Shown here one piece after another: positions 47,244 to 63,690 of a stretch of 64,000 bases of DNA (positions within the stretch are counted from its first letter, which is position 1; each line of letters opens with the position of its first letter). This DNA comes from Prinsepia uniflora. Lineage: Eukaryota; Streptophyta; Magnoliopsida; Rosales; Rosaceae. Where the stretch lies: contig CM064862.1 in assembly GCA_032719365.1 (NCBI GenBank), positions 5,730,001 to 5,794,000 on the forward strand. Reading direction: 5' to 3'. The notes under the pieces were generated by a model. It saw only the letters and a list, made by a program, of their open reading frames with translations. It was not told the origin of the DNA and searched no databases. A program made the position numbers and the translations under genes.

Positions 47244-50200
47244 TGTAACGACCCGTCCCGAATTCCGGGATTAGTTTAGTGACTAATCTTGATTAGTGAG
47301 GTTGAACGGTGGTTAGTAGGGCGGAATCGGACAAATTGTGCAAAATGACCGTTTTGCCCCTGGTCGTGGGCAAAATGTTGACTTTTTGATCGGGCGGTCA
47401 AATGGACTTTGACCGATGACCGTGACGTAGTTCGGGACGTCACGAGTTCATAGACAGGTGGCACGATCGATTCCGACATTCGTAGAGAAAGTTATGATGT
47501 TCGGAAGTTGAGGGGTATTTTGGTAATTTGGCATGTTAGGGGCCAAATGTTGACTTTTTGACCGGGAGGTCCAATGGACGAGGGCCAAGGACCGTTACGT
47601 AGGTTTCGTCGATACGAATCCAATGACAGGCGGCATGCTGAAATCGGAGATTCGACGACGACGTTATGGTCAAGGAAACGAACTAACGAACCGAGGCTCG
47701 GATTAAAATAATAATATAATAATGAATAGTGACCGTTGACTGTGCACATCCGGATGAGTGACAAGTGTCACCCATCCCTTGTTTCTAGCTCCATGTTTCC
47801 CTCCCAACACCATCATTACAACATCATCATCTAATCCACCATTTCCCCTAACTTTCTCCCCTTTGTCTTCAAACCGTGCACAAATATTGGGGGAATCAGA
47901 TTGGGGAGATTTGGCTCCCTTCTTCTGCTGTTCTTGAGAGAAAATGAGAGACTAAGATGAGGGAATTAACGGGGAAACACGAGGGGTTGTGAGAGTGTTG
48001 AATTTTGGATTTTGGATTTCGGGAAAATTAGAGGGAAAATTCGAATTGAAGGAATTGAGCCGTGAGGATCGAATTGGAGATTACCTTCAGCTTCCTGGGA
48101 TCACAACGATCATAATTGTCGAAGAAACGAGGTGAATTGGTGCTGTTTTGGCTCTGATCACACTTGGTGACAGAGGAGGAAATTCGAGCTCGAGTCGTGG
48201 AATTGGAGGCTTCGTTGGATGAAATTGAGGTGGGGAAACTACTTCTCATGATCCCACGATGCTTCTGGGTTCATCAATTGAAGGAAAACGGATGTGGTTG
48301 ACATAACTCCATTGTTGAACAGTGACGGTGCTCGAGCTTGAGTCGTGACGATTGAGCACAGGTTTGATGCAATTGATGTGGGGGAATTGTTCCTCATGGT
48401 CCATTGATGCTTCTGGATGCATCAATTGGATGAAACCTGCAGCAATTGACGGAATTCCATGAATGAACAGTGTTCGGAGTGTTCTTGGTGTTCATCATCG
48501 AATCGTGGGAATCTGGGTAAGGATTTGTGTAATTGAGTTTACAGACTTGTAATTGGACTTAAAACGAAACTAACTGATTGATCAATTGAAGGAATTAAGG
48601 CTGAATTGATGGACATTGAACCGGGTTGTGTCGCGGGTGAATTGGACCCGTTTACCAGAGATACGGGTTGGGCTGGTGACACTGTAGCAGGCGCGTGAGT
48701 TTCACGCGCAGCCACTCACGGCGGCGCGTGATGGCGCGTGGGCACGAATCTCGAGGTGAGGTCAACATGACTTTTAATCCATTCGATGTAACGGACATTT
48801 TGGAATTGGTTTCGTGTCGATCGGACACCGTCTCGATAGTGTTCGGGATATCCGAAGGTTTTAAATTAAGTTTAAAAATAAGTAAAAATTTAGGAAAATT
48901 ACGGAACTTTGATAGGATGTTAATGATGAGGTTAGTAACCCTCTAATGTGATTTGGACAGGATTGGGAGTCCCGGTGATAGTGGTGTGGCCCGGGAGGGC
49001 CGGTAGCACGCGTATCGAGGCATACCGTTAAAACGGTCTGTGAGTGGACTTTGGTTTTATAAATTCTATGCATGCTTAAATGTTTTATATGGATTATGGT
49101 TGTGATTGTATGATGTTGGTTTGGTTGTTGGTAAATTGTACAGTTTCACGTATTTCGAGGCGATTTACGTGCTTGCACGTAAATCGAGGTTTCCGGTTTT
49201 ACATGGATTTTCCATATTTATGACTTGGATATAATGTGATGAAATGGTTTTGAAATTGGAAATATGAACTCGGGCTTGAGGCCCGATTATGTTGGAAATT
49301 TCGGACTTGGAGTCCATTTGAAAATCGGGCCGGGGGCCCAGTTGGTTAATGAAATCGGGCCAGGGGCCCAGTTGTTACGAAATCGGGCTGAGACCCATTT
49401 GAGTTATATTATCGGGCCAGGGGCCCAGTTGATTTACGAATTCGGGCCGTGGGCCCAGTGGGTTTATAAGTCGGGCTGCGGGCCCAGTTGGTTTACAAAT
49501 CGGGTCGTGGGCCCAGTGGTTCATAAAATCGGGCATGAGGCCCAATTGGATTATAATGGTGATTTCGGGTCAGGGACCCTATATTTAATAATTGTGATTT
49601 TGGGTCAGGGACCCTAAATGGAATTACATGGTTTTATGGAAATTTCGGGCAGGGTCCAATGGTAATGATGTGATAAAAGGATTTAATAAAACTGTTTTCC
49701 ATATACCATCTGGATACAAGGATATATGATGGTCTCCTCCAGATGTCTGGGACACTAGGGAAGTCACGGTGCATTGCCTGCGAGGGGTCATTATACGGAG
49801 CAGCCGGACCGTATGATGACTCAGGAGCAGGATTGCTATGATTGACGTCAGAGACGTCAGACATCAGGGATGTCAGATATATGGACCCGGAGAGACCCCG
49901 GGCAGCACGCGTAGTTTATGAAACCGTGAGATATGACGTCAGAGACGTCAAGCGTCTGGGACGCTAAGCATCTGGGATGCTGGTGATGGTAATGGTAAAA
50001 TATGGATTAATGGATCTATGAAATGGCTTTTTGGTTGGATATGTGTTATGTGGTAAAAATGGATTATTGGTTAAGAAATGGTATGTAGGGTCGGGGACCC
50101 TAAATGGTTTTGGATTTTTGAATTGATGTTCGTTTATGGTCGTGGGTGGTGACCCACATGGTTTTAATATGTATGGTGGTGGTATTCCACAGTTTTGGGC

Positions 50201-50577
50201 TGAGTTCCCACACTTGGTTTTTGGTTAACGGTTTTTGGGCTAAGACCCTAATGGCTCGGTTGAGCAAACATTTTGGTTACTGGTTTTCGTGGCATGCATA
50301 CGTTTTTATTGGAGGGCATAAATGTCTTATAAATGTATTTGATGAACTTACTGGTTTTTGTCCACTCACAGCTTTTGGTTTTAATGCCCTTCAGGTTGAT
50401 TACGGATGCGATTGCAGCAGAGACTGGGACATTGCACACCTCCTCCATCGATCCTTGCGCACTCTGGATGCCCCGTTGGGCAGTGGCTCTTGGTTATCCC
50501 TTGTCTGACACCCCTTGTTGGACGGGAGCAGGGCACATTCCACGGTAATCCCGGTGGGATTGGGATGGGTCCTGTCA
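47244..50577 (+). mobile_element. Solo LTR (level 3) inside level 2; TSD ACCTC
   Basis: Complete 3334-base LTR from TGTAACGACCCGTCCC to GGGTCCTGTCA, with ACCTC duplicated at 47239-47243 and 50578-50582. Same orientation as level 2. It is the youngest of this nest by position. No protein-coding region. Confidence 0.9.
49262..49620 (+). repeat. Hairpin-unit array in the level 3 LTR
   Basis: About eleven units, for example gggcttgaggcccg, ggacttggagtcc, gggccaggggccc, gggctgcgggccc and gggtcagggaccc, spaced 25-45 bases apart and separated by AT-rich spacers. Stem ends vary but remain complementary. Confidence 0.75.
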
Positions 50578-51559
50578 ACCTCGGGTAGGGTCAGTGGTCT
50601 GCGGACATTGACCTTGACTTTGAGAAGACTCGGATTGAGACCCGGGTAGCACGCGCGTAGCTTTGGATACCGTGACAGGATTGGTTGTGTGACTTATATA
50701 TATGTATGTGATGGATATATGATATATGATATGTGGTGTGCACAGGTATGCACAGGATTTGGGCAGTGGCCCGTATGGTCGTTTTCATTGTGGTCCTTTC
50801 GACCTTGGTTTATATCTGCTTTGGGCTTAGTCTCACATATGGTTTGTTTTGGATAAATGGTTTTCGAATGCATGCATGCTTTTTAGTGAAGGGTACAAAT
50901 GTCTTCTCGTTAAAATGTTTTATAAACTTTTGTTTTGTCCACTCACAGTTTTTAATGTTTTGACTGCTCTTCAGGTTGACATCGGATGTGGACTGTAGCA
51001 GAGACCGAGATATCACATGCCTCCTCCGGATCCTGGCGTACTCTGATAGCCCGGGAGGGCAAAGGTCGGAAAGATCCCTTGTCTGACACTTCGTGTCAGA
51101 CGGGAGCAGGGTCATCCCGCACTAATCCCGGGGGGATTGGGATGGGTCCTGTCACTCCGCCTCTCGATCAACCTCGATCAACGCGCCACAACCTGGAGGG
51201 TCAATAAAAACACAAAAGGTGTGAGTAGACAAAAATAAATTAGTTTATAAAACAGTTACAGAAAGACATTTCTACCCTCCACGTAAAACCAATGCATGCA
51301 TTCGAAAATCATTTCGCAATCCATTACATTTTCATCATAAGAAAACCGTGTACGAAAATCAAAATCCTTTTCCTTTCCTTAACCTTCGGGTCTTAGCCCG
51401 CAATCACAAACACAGGGCCTCAGCCCAAAATCATGAATCAAATCTAAGTACACAATGTAATCCAAAATCCATCCAACCACATAAACAGGGCCACTGCCCA
51501 ACACATCCGAAAATATAAGCATTCAACAGTAATTCACAAGTCAAACAATCTGCTGGATC

Positions 51560-51845
51560 TCAAGTGCGCCCGAGTCTTTAAACTCAAAACCATGCGCATA
51601 ATCAGGCCTTCTCGGGATATCAACGAGTCTTTAAACTCAGAACATAATCAATAGGCCTCGGAGGTATCATACCGAGTCTTTATACTCAAAACAGTAATCG
51701 AGTCTTTAAACTCATTAAGGGCTCTCCCCCGTCATCAATTAACCGAGTCTTTAAACTCAAAACATGATCCAGCCTTAGCATCGGGTCTTTAAACCCAAAA
51801 CATGATCCAGCAATAATACCGGGTCTTTGAACCCAAAACCATTTG
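51560..51845 (-). repeat. Hairpin-unit array in the level 1 LTR
   Basis: Units gagtctttaaactc and gggtctttaaaccc recur about eight times, matching the array at 33090-33370 in wording and order but with different spacing and number. Confidence 0.75.
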
Positions 51846-54489
51846 TAAATCACAACAATCCAGGATCCATCGTGATCCAATTCCAAAATCAATCTGAAAT
51901 CACATTTTGTCATAACAGGACTCATGTTCGAATTTCCACATTCAATCCCCAAAATCTTACTTCACTAAACATAATCAAATCATCATTAAAAACGGGACAT
52001 GTATAATCATATCAAATCACTTTATCAAACCATCATCCATTCCCGAATTTGAATTCGCAATAATGATTCCGTAAGCCGGCATCCGGAACCGTCATTCCGA
52101 ACCCAAACCAGAAATCCATTTTCAAACTTCCGAAAACCGAAATCTCGTTCATCAAATTACTTTTATGTCTTGGGCATCAAGCCCGAAATCAACTTCTCCA
52201 AAATCCGTTGTAAATCTTTGAAATCACATCATTTTTTCAAATCCCAAGGTCAAAACATCAAAACCATAATCAAATCACCAAAATCACGGTCAAACCACAA
52301 CATACTTGAAATCTCGTAAAACGTGCAAATCCGTGTCATTCTCGAAATACATGTCAAAACCATAAATCATACTCACAATCATAATCGAAACATCATTAAA
52401 ACATGATACGCACAAATCATATAAAATCATTCATTAACCCATCATCGAAGCATAAGAGAAACCATAGTCTCGTAATACGTGCAATTTCGTATGCATGCAA
52501 AAAATACGTATAAATATGGAATCGAAATTAACACAAGTCATAATCATAATCATAGGAATCATATAAATATTTATGCATGCATTAAATTTTGAAAGAAAGG
52601 TCTACTCACACACCGTCCATAACGCCCGTTACCCGCGCTGCACGCATTTCTGTAGTTTCCGACATTTTCCAGAAATCTCAAATCCTTGAAAATCGGGCCC
52701 ACGCGCCCTCACGTGCCAGCTACAGTCGTCGTCCCAACCCGTCTGACTGTGAAACGGGGCTGGTTTGCCCGCGAGACGACCCGGTTAGAATCCTGTCAAT
52801 TCCAACTGAATCCAGACGATTCGAAGTCGAACTTCGAAGAACAGGTGGGTACTGTTCAATCTTCAAACTCGACCAACCTCGATTGTTTTCTTGAAATTGA
52901 CCCACTCAGAAGCTTCATAGGGTTCGTATGAACTTGTTTCTCATGTCAATTTCTCCCTTAAACTCCTCCAAATTCACGACTCAAACTCGATTTTCTTCTC
53001 GGTCACCAGGTCCATTCAGAGTCAAAAACAGCATCAACTTTCTTCCCTCTTGTACCGAATCGCCTTGAATTGATCCCAGAGGACTTAATGAAGCCTTAAT
53101 TTGTCGTGGGCTAGCCTACATTTTGAAATTGAATTCTCACTCTCTCTTCAATCCGTTTCGGATTTTGACTCCTTCTCTCACCATTTTCATCCCAACCCTT
53201 CCCCTCTCATTCTCCAGACTCTGCCCTCCCTCTCTTCAGTCTCATTTGCTCTCAATTCCCTCTTGGGAAGGTCGATCAAGCCATATTCAAAGTCTCTGTT
53301 TGTTTTATTTTATTTTTCTCCAATTTTCAGAAGCACCAGCACAGTATTCCCAGCCCACTACAGGCCCGTGCTCTGTGTTCTGTTTCCCTCTCCATTTCCA
53401 AGCACACTACTTCATTTTTTTTAAGTTCCCCACCATCACACAATCTCACATACTGGGCACTTGCCTCCACTATCTCTGTTTTTCACTTCCAACTGCACCA
53501 AGCAATAGAAAACTCAACCCGTGCTCTGTCCCTTCACAGCACACACAACACTTTTACTTATTTAAGTTTCCCACTGCGACACTTGTGCCTCTAAACCATC
53601 CAATTGTCACTTGATTATGTTAAACAACCTCTTAATAGATTAAACCATTCACAAAACAACCATCACAGCTGATTTCAAACTGCAACAGTCAAAATTACCA
53701 TTATGCCCTCACTTGACAATTTACCAAAATGCCCTTCACATTTCTAGACCCGTAACTTGGTCATCCAAACTCCGATTGACGCGTGCCGCCTGTCTACGGA
53801 TTCAGCGTCTCGAAACCTACCTAACGGTCATCGAACCGCGTGAAAAGTAGTGGTCAATCAAAAAATCGACATTTTCCCCCTTTCGTCCTAATTACAAAAA
53901 TGCCCTTGAACTTCCGAACGTCATAACTTCCTCCTTGGATGTCGAAATCAGGTGTGCCACCTGTCTATGAACTCGTAACGTCCCAAAATACGTCACAGTC
54001 ATCGGTAAAAGTCAGTTTGACTGCCCGAGTAAAAGTCAACCTTTCGCCCATTACCTAGGGGCAAAATCGTCATTTTCTTCAAATTTTCCAAATTTCCCCT
54101 TTTTGAACGGCCGGGTCGTTACACAGAGGGATGCAATATAAGTGACTTGGGCAAATAGGGCGAAGGCTAAAAGCCTTGGGTTTTGACATCATCAAGGATG
54201 GAAATATCGATATCGACGGATATATCGCTCGCCGAATTTACGGATATCTCGCCCCAAATATCGATATCGATATCGATATCGTTTATGGTCAACAAAATGA
54301 CGGAAATTGAGTTCAAATGACGGAAATTTGGAATGAAACTTTGGAAAAAACTTAAGTACCCAATAATGGTTATATAGGACTAATCAAAACTATAAAAGGA
54401 CTTTGATATGATAAATATATGATGAATCATATGATAGAATATAGATCTACCGACCACTAACAGTATAAAATCTTAAAGATGAATCATAT

Positions 54490-54588
54490 GACACCGTTTT
54501 TATTTCCAGAAATTGCAATGACATATTTCCATGCTAGGTCAACTCGTCCAGGTCTTGAGCGGCTTTTACTTGCACTTCCACTAGCCAT
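54490..54588 (-). pseudogene. N-terminal fragment of a hAT transposase (start of BED zinc finger)
   Basis: The minus strand from ATG at 54588-54586 reads 'MASGSASKSRSRPG', then 'VDLAWKYVIAISGNKNGV'. This fits the beginning of a BED-type zinc finger, but the cysteines that should follow are not present and the frame runs into AT-rich DNA. It is a relic of the autonomous element. Confidence 0.6.
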
Positions 54589-54994
54589 TTTATCAAATCT
54601 AAGTTACATGAAAAATAATTAGAATTTGATAATAACAAATAATAATAATAAAAATACAAAAAATAATAAAATTATTTCAATTAGAACATATATTCTAAGT
54701 TAGACTTTGATGATGAAAAAAAAAATTAAGTAGCAAAAACACATATATTCATAATTCTAATATATATTTTAAAATAAAACATAAATTAAAAATTAAAACA
54801 AATATTACCAAATATATGAATTACCCCATATTTTATATTAAAACATACATTACTAAATGATTAAAACATATTTTAGTAATAAATGATTACTAAATATATT
54901 ACCAAACATACATTACCAATTAGCCATTTTATTAAAACATATTTTAGTAATAAATGATTACCAAATATATGAATTAAGTCATATTATTTACCTA

Positions 54995-55560
54995 ATAATA
55001 AAGTTTGAATTTTGAAAAAAAAAAGTTTAAGACTTAATCTATTTTTGATATTTGGGGTTAAAAAAAAGTAAATAATAATAAGAAAAATACAAATAGTAAT
55101 AATAAAAATACAAATAGTAATAATAAAAAAATATATATGATATAATTTAGTTGTATATAAAAAAGTAATAATAAACGATATATGATATATTTTGAATTTT
55201 GAAAAAAAAAGTTTAAGGCTCAATCTATTTTTGATATTTGGGGTTTAAAAAAAGTAAATAATAAAAATAAAAATACAAATACTAATAATAATTAAAAAAA
55301 ATTAAATATGATATAATTTAATTTATATAAAAAAAGTAATAATAAATGATATATGATATATTTTGAATTTTGAAAAAAAAGTTTAAGGCTTAATTTATTT
55401 TTGATATTTGGGGTTAAAAAAAGTAAATAATAATAATAATAATAATACAATAATATATGATATAATTTAATTTATAAAAAAATACAAATATAAAAAATAT
55501 ATTTGGGCTTAATCTATTTTTTATATTTATTATAAAAAAAGTAAATAATAAATGTTATAA
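54995..55560. repeat. AT-rich tandem array inside the hAT element
   Basis: Three full and one partial copy of a unit of about 170 bases containing ttttgaattttgaaaaaaaa, gtttaaggctta and tttttgatatttggggtt, separated by aataataat-type stretches that vary in length. No coding potential. Confidence 0.7.
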
Positions 55561-56284
55561 TTTAATTTGATAAATAATTAAATAATATATGTAAATTAAA
55601 AAAAAAATTAAATGAAAGGAAACAAAACGGAGCGTTTCGTTTCATTCCTCTCTCTTTAATCGATCGATCGATTTCATTTTCACATAACCAGACCACCAGA
55701 GACTTCGGGGAAATCGCAATTCTCCTGGTTCTTCGAGGGAGGGGAGGCGGCGTGAGGCCGATGACTGAGGGGCGACTTCGAGGGAGGGAGGAGACAAGAC
55801 GGCCGGCGTGGAGGTTCGAGACTTCGAGCAGAGCTGCAGAGGTGGTTGAGGTTGACTGAGAGTCTGAGACTGCGTTCGGGACTTCGAGGATCGATCGATT
55901 TCGACCGGCGGCAAGCGATGGGTTGGAGCCTTGGAGTTTTTCTTGGTTGCCCTCCCCTTCCCCCGCTCTTATTTATGCTTGGTGACTAAGATTGAGACTG
56001 GTAAGTCCGTGAGACAATTTTGGTTTTTCCCCTTTCAATTCTGTTCATCCATTCACGATGATTGAATTGATGATTCTCAATGTTTTTCCTTTGTTGTCGA
56101 ACCAATATCGGTAATATCGGTGAATATCGACCGAAATCGTCGATATTGTTCGATATTCGACGATATTTCCGATATTGGGGGAAGAACAACCTTCACCCCT
56201 TCCTTACCTATCGCCGGCCGGAAATCACGATATATCGAGCGATATATCGTCGATTCCGGCGATTTTTCAATCCCTGGACATCAC

Positions 56285-57420
56285 AGTCCTGCCCTAGGTG
56301 GGCTGGTCCAGTTGACTTGGTCTTCTAACTGCCTTCAAATTTAGGCATGCCACTAGTAGAAGCTGCTACAAGACAGGATTATTAGTTGATTTTGAATCGC
56401 GGCTGATGAACCATCGATCGGATCAAGTGAGAGCGGAGCAAGCATGCATCTTACTTGCACTGTTTTTTTTTCTATGCCTCTTGTAAAAACTTTAAATATT
56501 TTATTTTGTGTCTAGTACAAATTCTATATCGATGTGTTCATGTTAACGACATGAAATTCAGAGTTAGGGGGAAGTTAGACAAAATCAACTTCTTCAAGTT
56601 AGACTGCTCGAATACTGATATAGAACACAACGATGGTTCTACGGCTTATGCAACCATAGAACTCATTGATTAGTAAATTCCAGTTTTCGAAGACAAACTT
56701 GAAGAAACCAACTGTCTAGAGGGCGAGGAGAGAGACAAACACTTAGAATTTAAATTAAGCATTAGCGTTGTGAATTAAGTTACAACTGTGTGAAGTAAAC
56801 TATTTCTAAACTAAGTCATGAACTGGCGTTCGTGGTCGAGAGACCATCAACTGGATGAACATCCATTAGAAATCATAAAAGTGTTGGTAGAATAGTAAAA
56901 AGACATGATGAAGTTAGGGAGTGAGGCTGTTAAGGTCTCAAACACTGGTTGGATGCAGTCGAAATGAGAAAAATGACCTTCAAAACAAACTGTTGAAGTA
57001 AGTCAGAATGAAGTGTGGTGGTCAGAAAGTCTCCAGAAACGAACTTGGGATGCAAGTTGGATTTGGAGGAAAAGTTGGTGTTCTTAATAAGAAATGAGAA
57101 AAGTTAAGAGGATAATTGAATTTTGATTATGGATCGAAGAGACAGATTTTTCCAAGAAGGCGAGCTTTTGGGTAACGAAGAAACTTTTGAAGGTTTTCAA
57201 TTGTTGTAATTGATTGAGTTTGATCAATTGTGTTGCTTGTTTGTTTGATTGGTTGTCTTTTGAGAAGAGAGTTTCTTCTCCTTTTATAGGCGGTGTGAGA
57301 GTGCAGATAATCAACGCGTGCATTCATGCGTGCATTTCCATCGCGACGACTTGGTCGCACATTCCCCTTACCTTTTATGGCGATTTCGGTGTTGTGTTAG
57401 TGTAATTGCATAAATTACGT
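56285..57420 (-). other. Unresolved region with a candidate minus-strand promoter
   Basis: A TATA-like cctataaaag lies at 57290-57281 on the minus strand, followed by a C/A-rich leader-like stretch (about 57270-57150) of the kind found after plant transcription starts. Downstream there are only short frames, none recognised, so this may be a decayed gene or a retroelement LTR. A plus-strand frame at 56551-56673 is also unrecognised. Confidence 0.25.
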
Positions 57421-62840
<5,420 letters not shown>

Positions 62841-62913
62841 AAGAATGAGAAAGGTAAAGGAAAAAAGAGAGAAATTCGCACACACTAATGAACTAGCTCC
62901 TCATCACATGCAA

Positions 62914-63612
62914 TTACATGCTTCTGGCAAGCATCTCTTCTTGGAATCTCCTGTAAGACTCTTGCTTCTCCAATATGAACTTTTCATGGCTCTTAGCAAT
63001 GAACATATCAGCCAGCTTATCAATCTCATTCACGTCAATCTCATCAACCATGGACGAATTTTTACTATTATTATCATTAACCTTCTTCTCCTCAAGCCAT
63101 TGGAGGTACCCCGAGAGCTCAGACTCCGCACCCATTTCCTGATTACCTTGCTGATTACTGGCATCTGATGGAATGGTGGAATTCCAGGTGGAATCATAGT
63201 ACAAGTTTGTTGAGGAGGTTAATCCATCGTACACGTGCGCGGGCACGGGCAACACGTGTGTGGAGGAGCACCAGTTGTAGTGTAACCGAAACGACCCGAA
63301 GAAGATCTTCTTGGTTTTGTTCTTGTTCTTGAATTTTTTCGATGGGTAGATGAGTTGCATGGGTTGGCCTTCTTTGACGATTTGAATGAGGATTGTTATA
63401 GCTTTGGATTTTGCTTTATTGAGGTATCGAATTACGCAGCACACATGTGAAAAAACGAGAGTGTGGATTAGTGTTTTGATTTTCATGATCGACTTGAAGG
63501 TTGAATTAGATGAAAGCGAAGAACAAGAAGAATAAGAAGATGGTGGTGTTGGTAGGTTTGTAGAGAAAGCTTGAAGAGGGGGGAGGGTTTTAAGATTGGA
63601 GGGTCCAACCAT
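62914..63612 (-). CDS. DUF761 family protein
   Basis: Single-exon frame of 232 residues from ATG at 63612-63610. The C-terminus carries the DUF761 signature: 'VDEIDVNEIDKLADMFIAKS', then 'EKFILEKQESYRRFQEEM' ending in 'LARSM'. Before it come an acidic Ser/Asn linker and 'LSGYLQWLEEKK', which many family members share. Residues 43-80 are basic and hydrophobic ('MKIKTLIHTLVFSHVC', 'YLNKAKSKAITILIQIV'). A second ATG at residue 43 (63486-63484) matches where shorter relatives begin, so that start is possible; the first is favoured by the nearby TATA box. The molecular function of DUF761 proteins is not established. Some are linked to growth and stress responses. No truncation or frameshift seen. 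Confidence 0.85.
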   Translation of the reverse strand: MVGPSNLKTLPPLQAFSTNLPTPPSSYSSCSSLSSNSTFKSIMKIKTLIHTLVFSHVCCVIRYLNKAKSKAITILIQIVKEGQPMQLIYPSKKFKNKNKTKKIFFGSFRLHYNWCSSTHVLPVPAHVYDGLTSSTNLYYDSTWNSTIPSDASNQQGNQEMGAESELSGYLQWLEEKKVNDNNSKNSSMVDEIDVNEIDKLADMFIAKSHEKFILEKQESYRRFQEEMLARSM

Positions 63613-63680
63613 TTTTGTATGTGCAAAATTAATGTGTGTGCCTGTTGCCTAAGTGGCTCTCAAGGACCCTTATTGAAAGG

Positions 63681-63690
63681 GATTTATAAA
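63681..63690 (-). promoter_or_regulatory. TATA box of the DUF761 gene
   Basis: The minus strand reads tttataaatc about 70 bases upstream of the start codon at 63612, leaving room for a start site about 30 bases downstream and a leader of about 40 bases. Confidence 0.55.

Larger units (their letters stand above)
44783..51154 (+). mobile_element. Solo LTR (level 2), plus strand, inside level 1; TSD CTCCG
   Basis: Begins TGTAACGACCCGTCC at 44783 and ends GGGTCCTGTCA at 51154. CTCCG is repeated at 44778-44782 and 51155-51159. It is interrupted by level 3, leaving 44783-47243 and 50583-51154 (about 3.0 kb). It is opposite in orientation to its host LTR and inserted about 135 bases from that LTR's end. 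Confidence 0.9.
44644..54123 (-). mobile_element. Outer solo LTR (level 1) of a three-level nest; TSD CAGAG
   Basis: Minus-strand LTR with termini TGTAACGACC..GGTCCTGTCA in element orientation. It is flanked by perfect CAGAG copies at 44639-44643 and 54124-54128. It is split by the level 2 element: 44644-44782 and 51160-54123, about 3.1 kb combined. No internal region or second LTR is present, so it is a solo LTR. It is close in sequence to the LTR at 32548-35773. Confidence 0.9.
54193..56276 (-). mobile_element. Internally deleted hAT transposon; 8-bp target duplication
   Basis: Ends CAAGGATGGAAATATCG (left) and, read inward, CAGGGATTGAAAAATCG (right), flanked by GACATCAT (54185-54192) and GACATCAC (56277-56284). 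The 8-base duplication and CAGGG-type ends are hAT features. Subterminal DNA is rich in cgatatatcg-type words. A BED-finger remnant (54490-54588) gives the coding strand as minus. The rest of the transposase is gone, replaced by an AT-rich tandem array. Confidence 0.75.

Noticed and set aside
49264..49617. 117-codon Gly/Pro-rich frame in the level 3 LTR
   Set aside because: Translation of the hairpin array; the same LTR elsewhere has no matching frame.
53101..53614. Two overlapping frames (107 and 163 codons) in the level 1 LTR
   Set aside because: C/T-rich LTR sequence; no domain and not conserved in the related LTR at 32548-35773.
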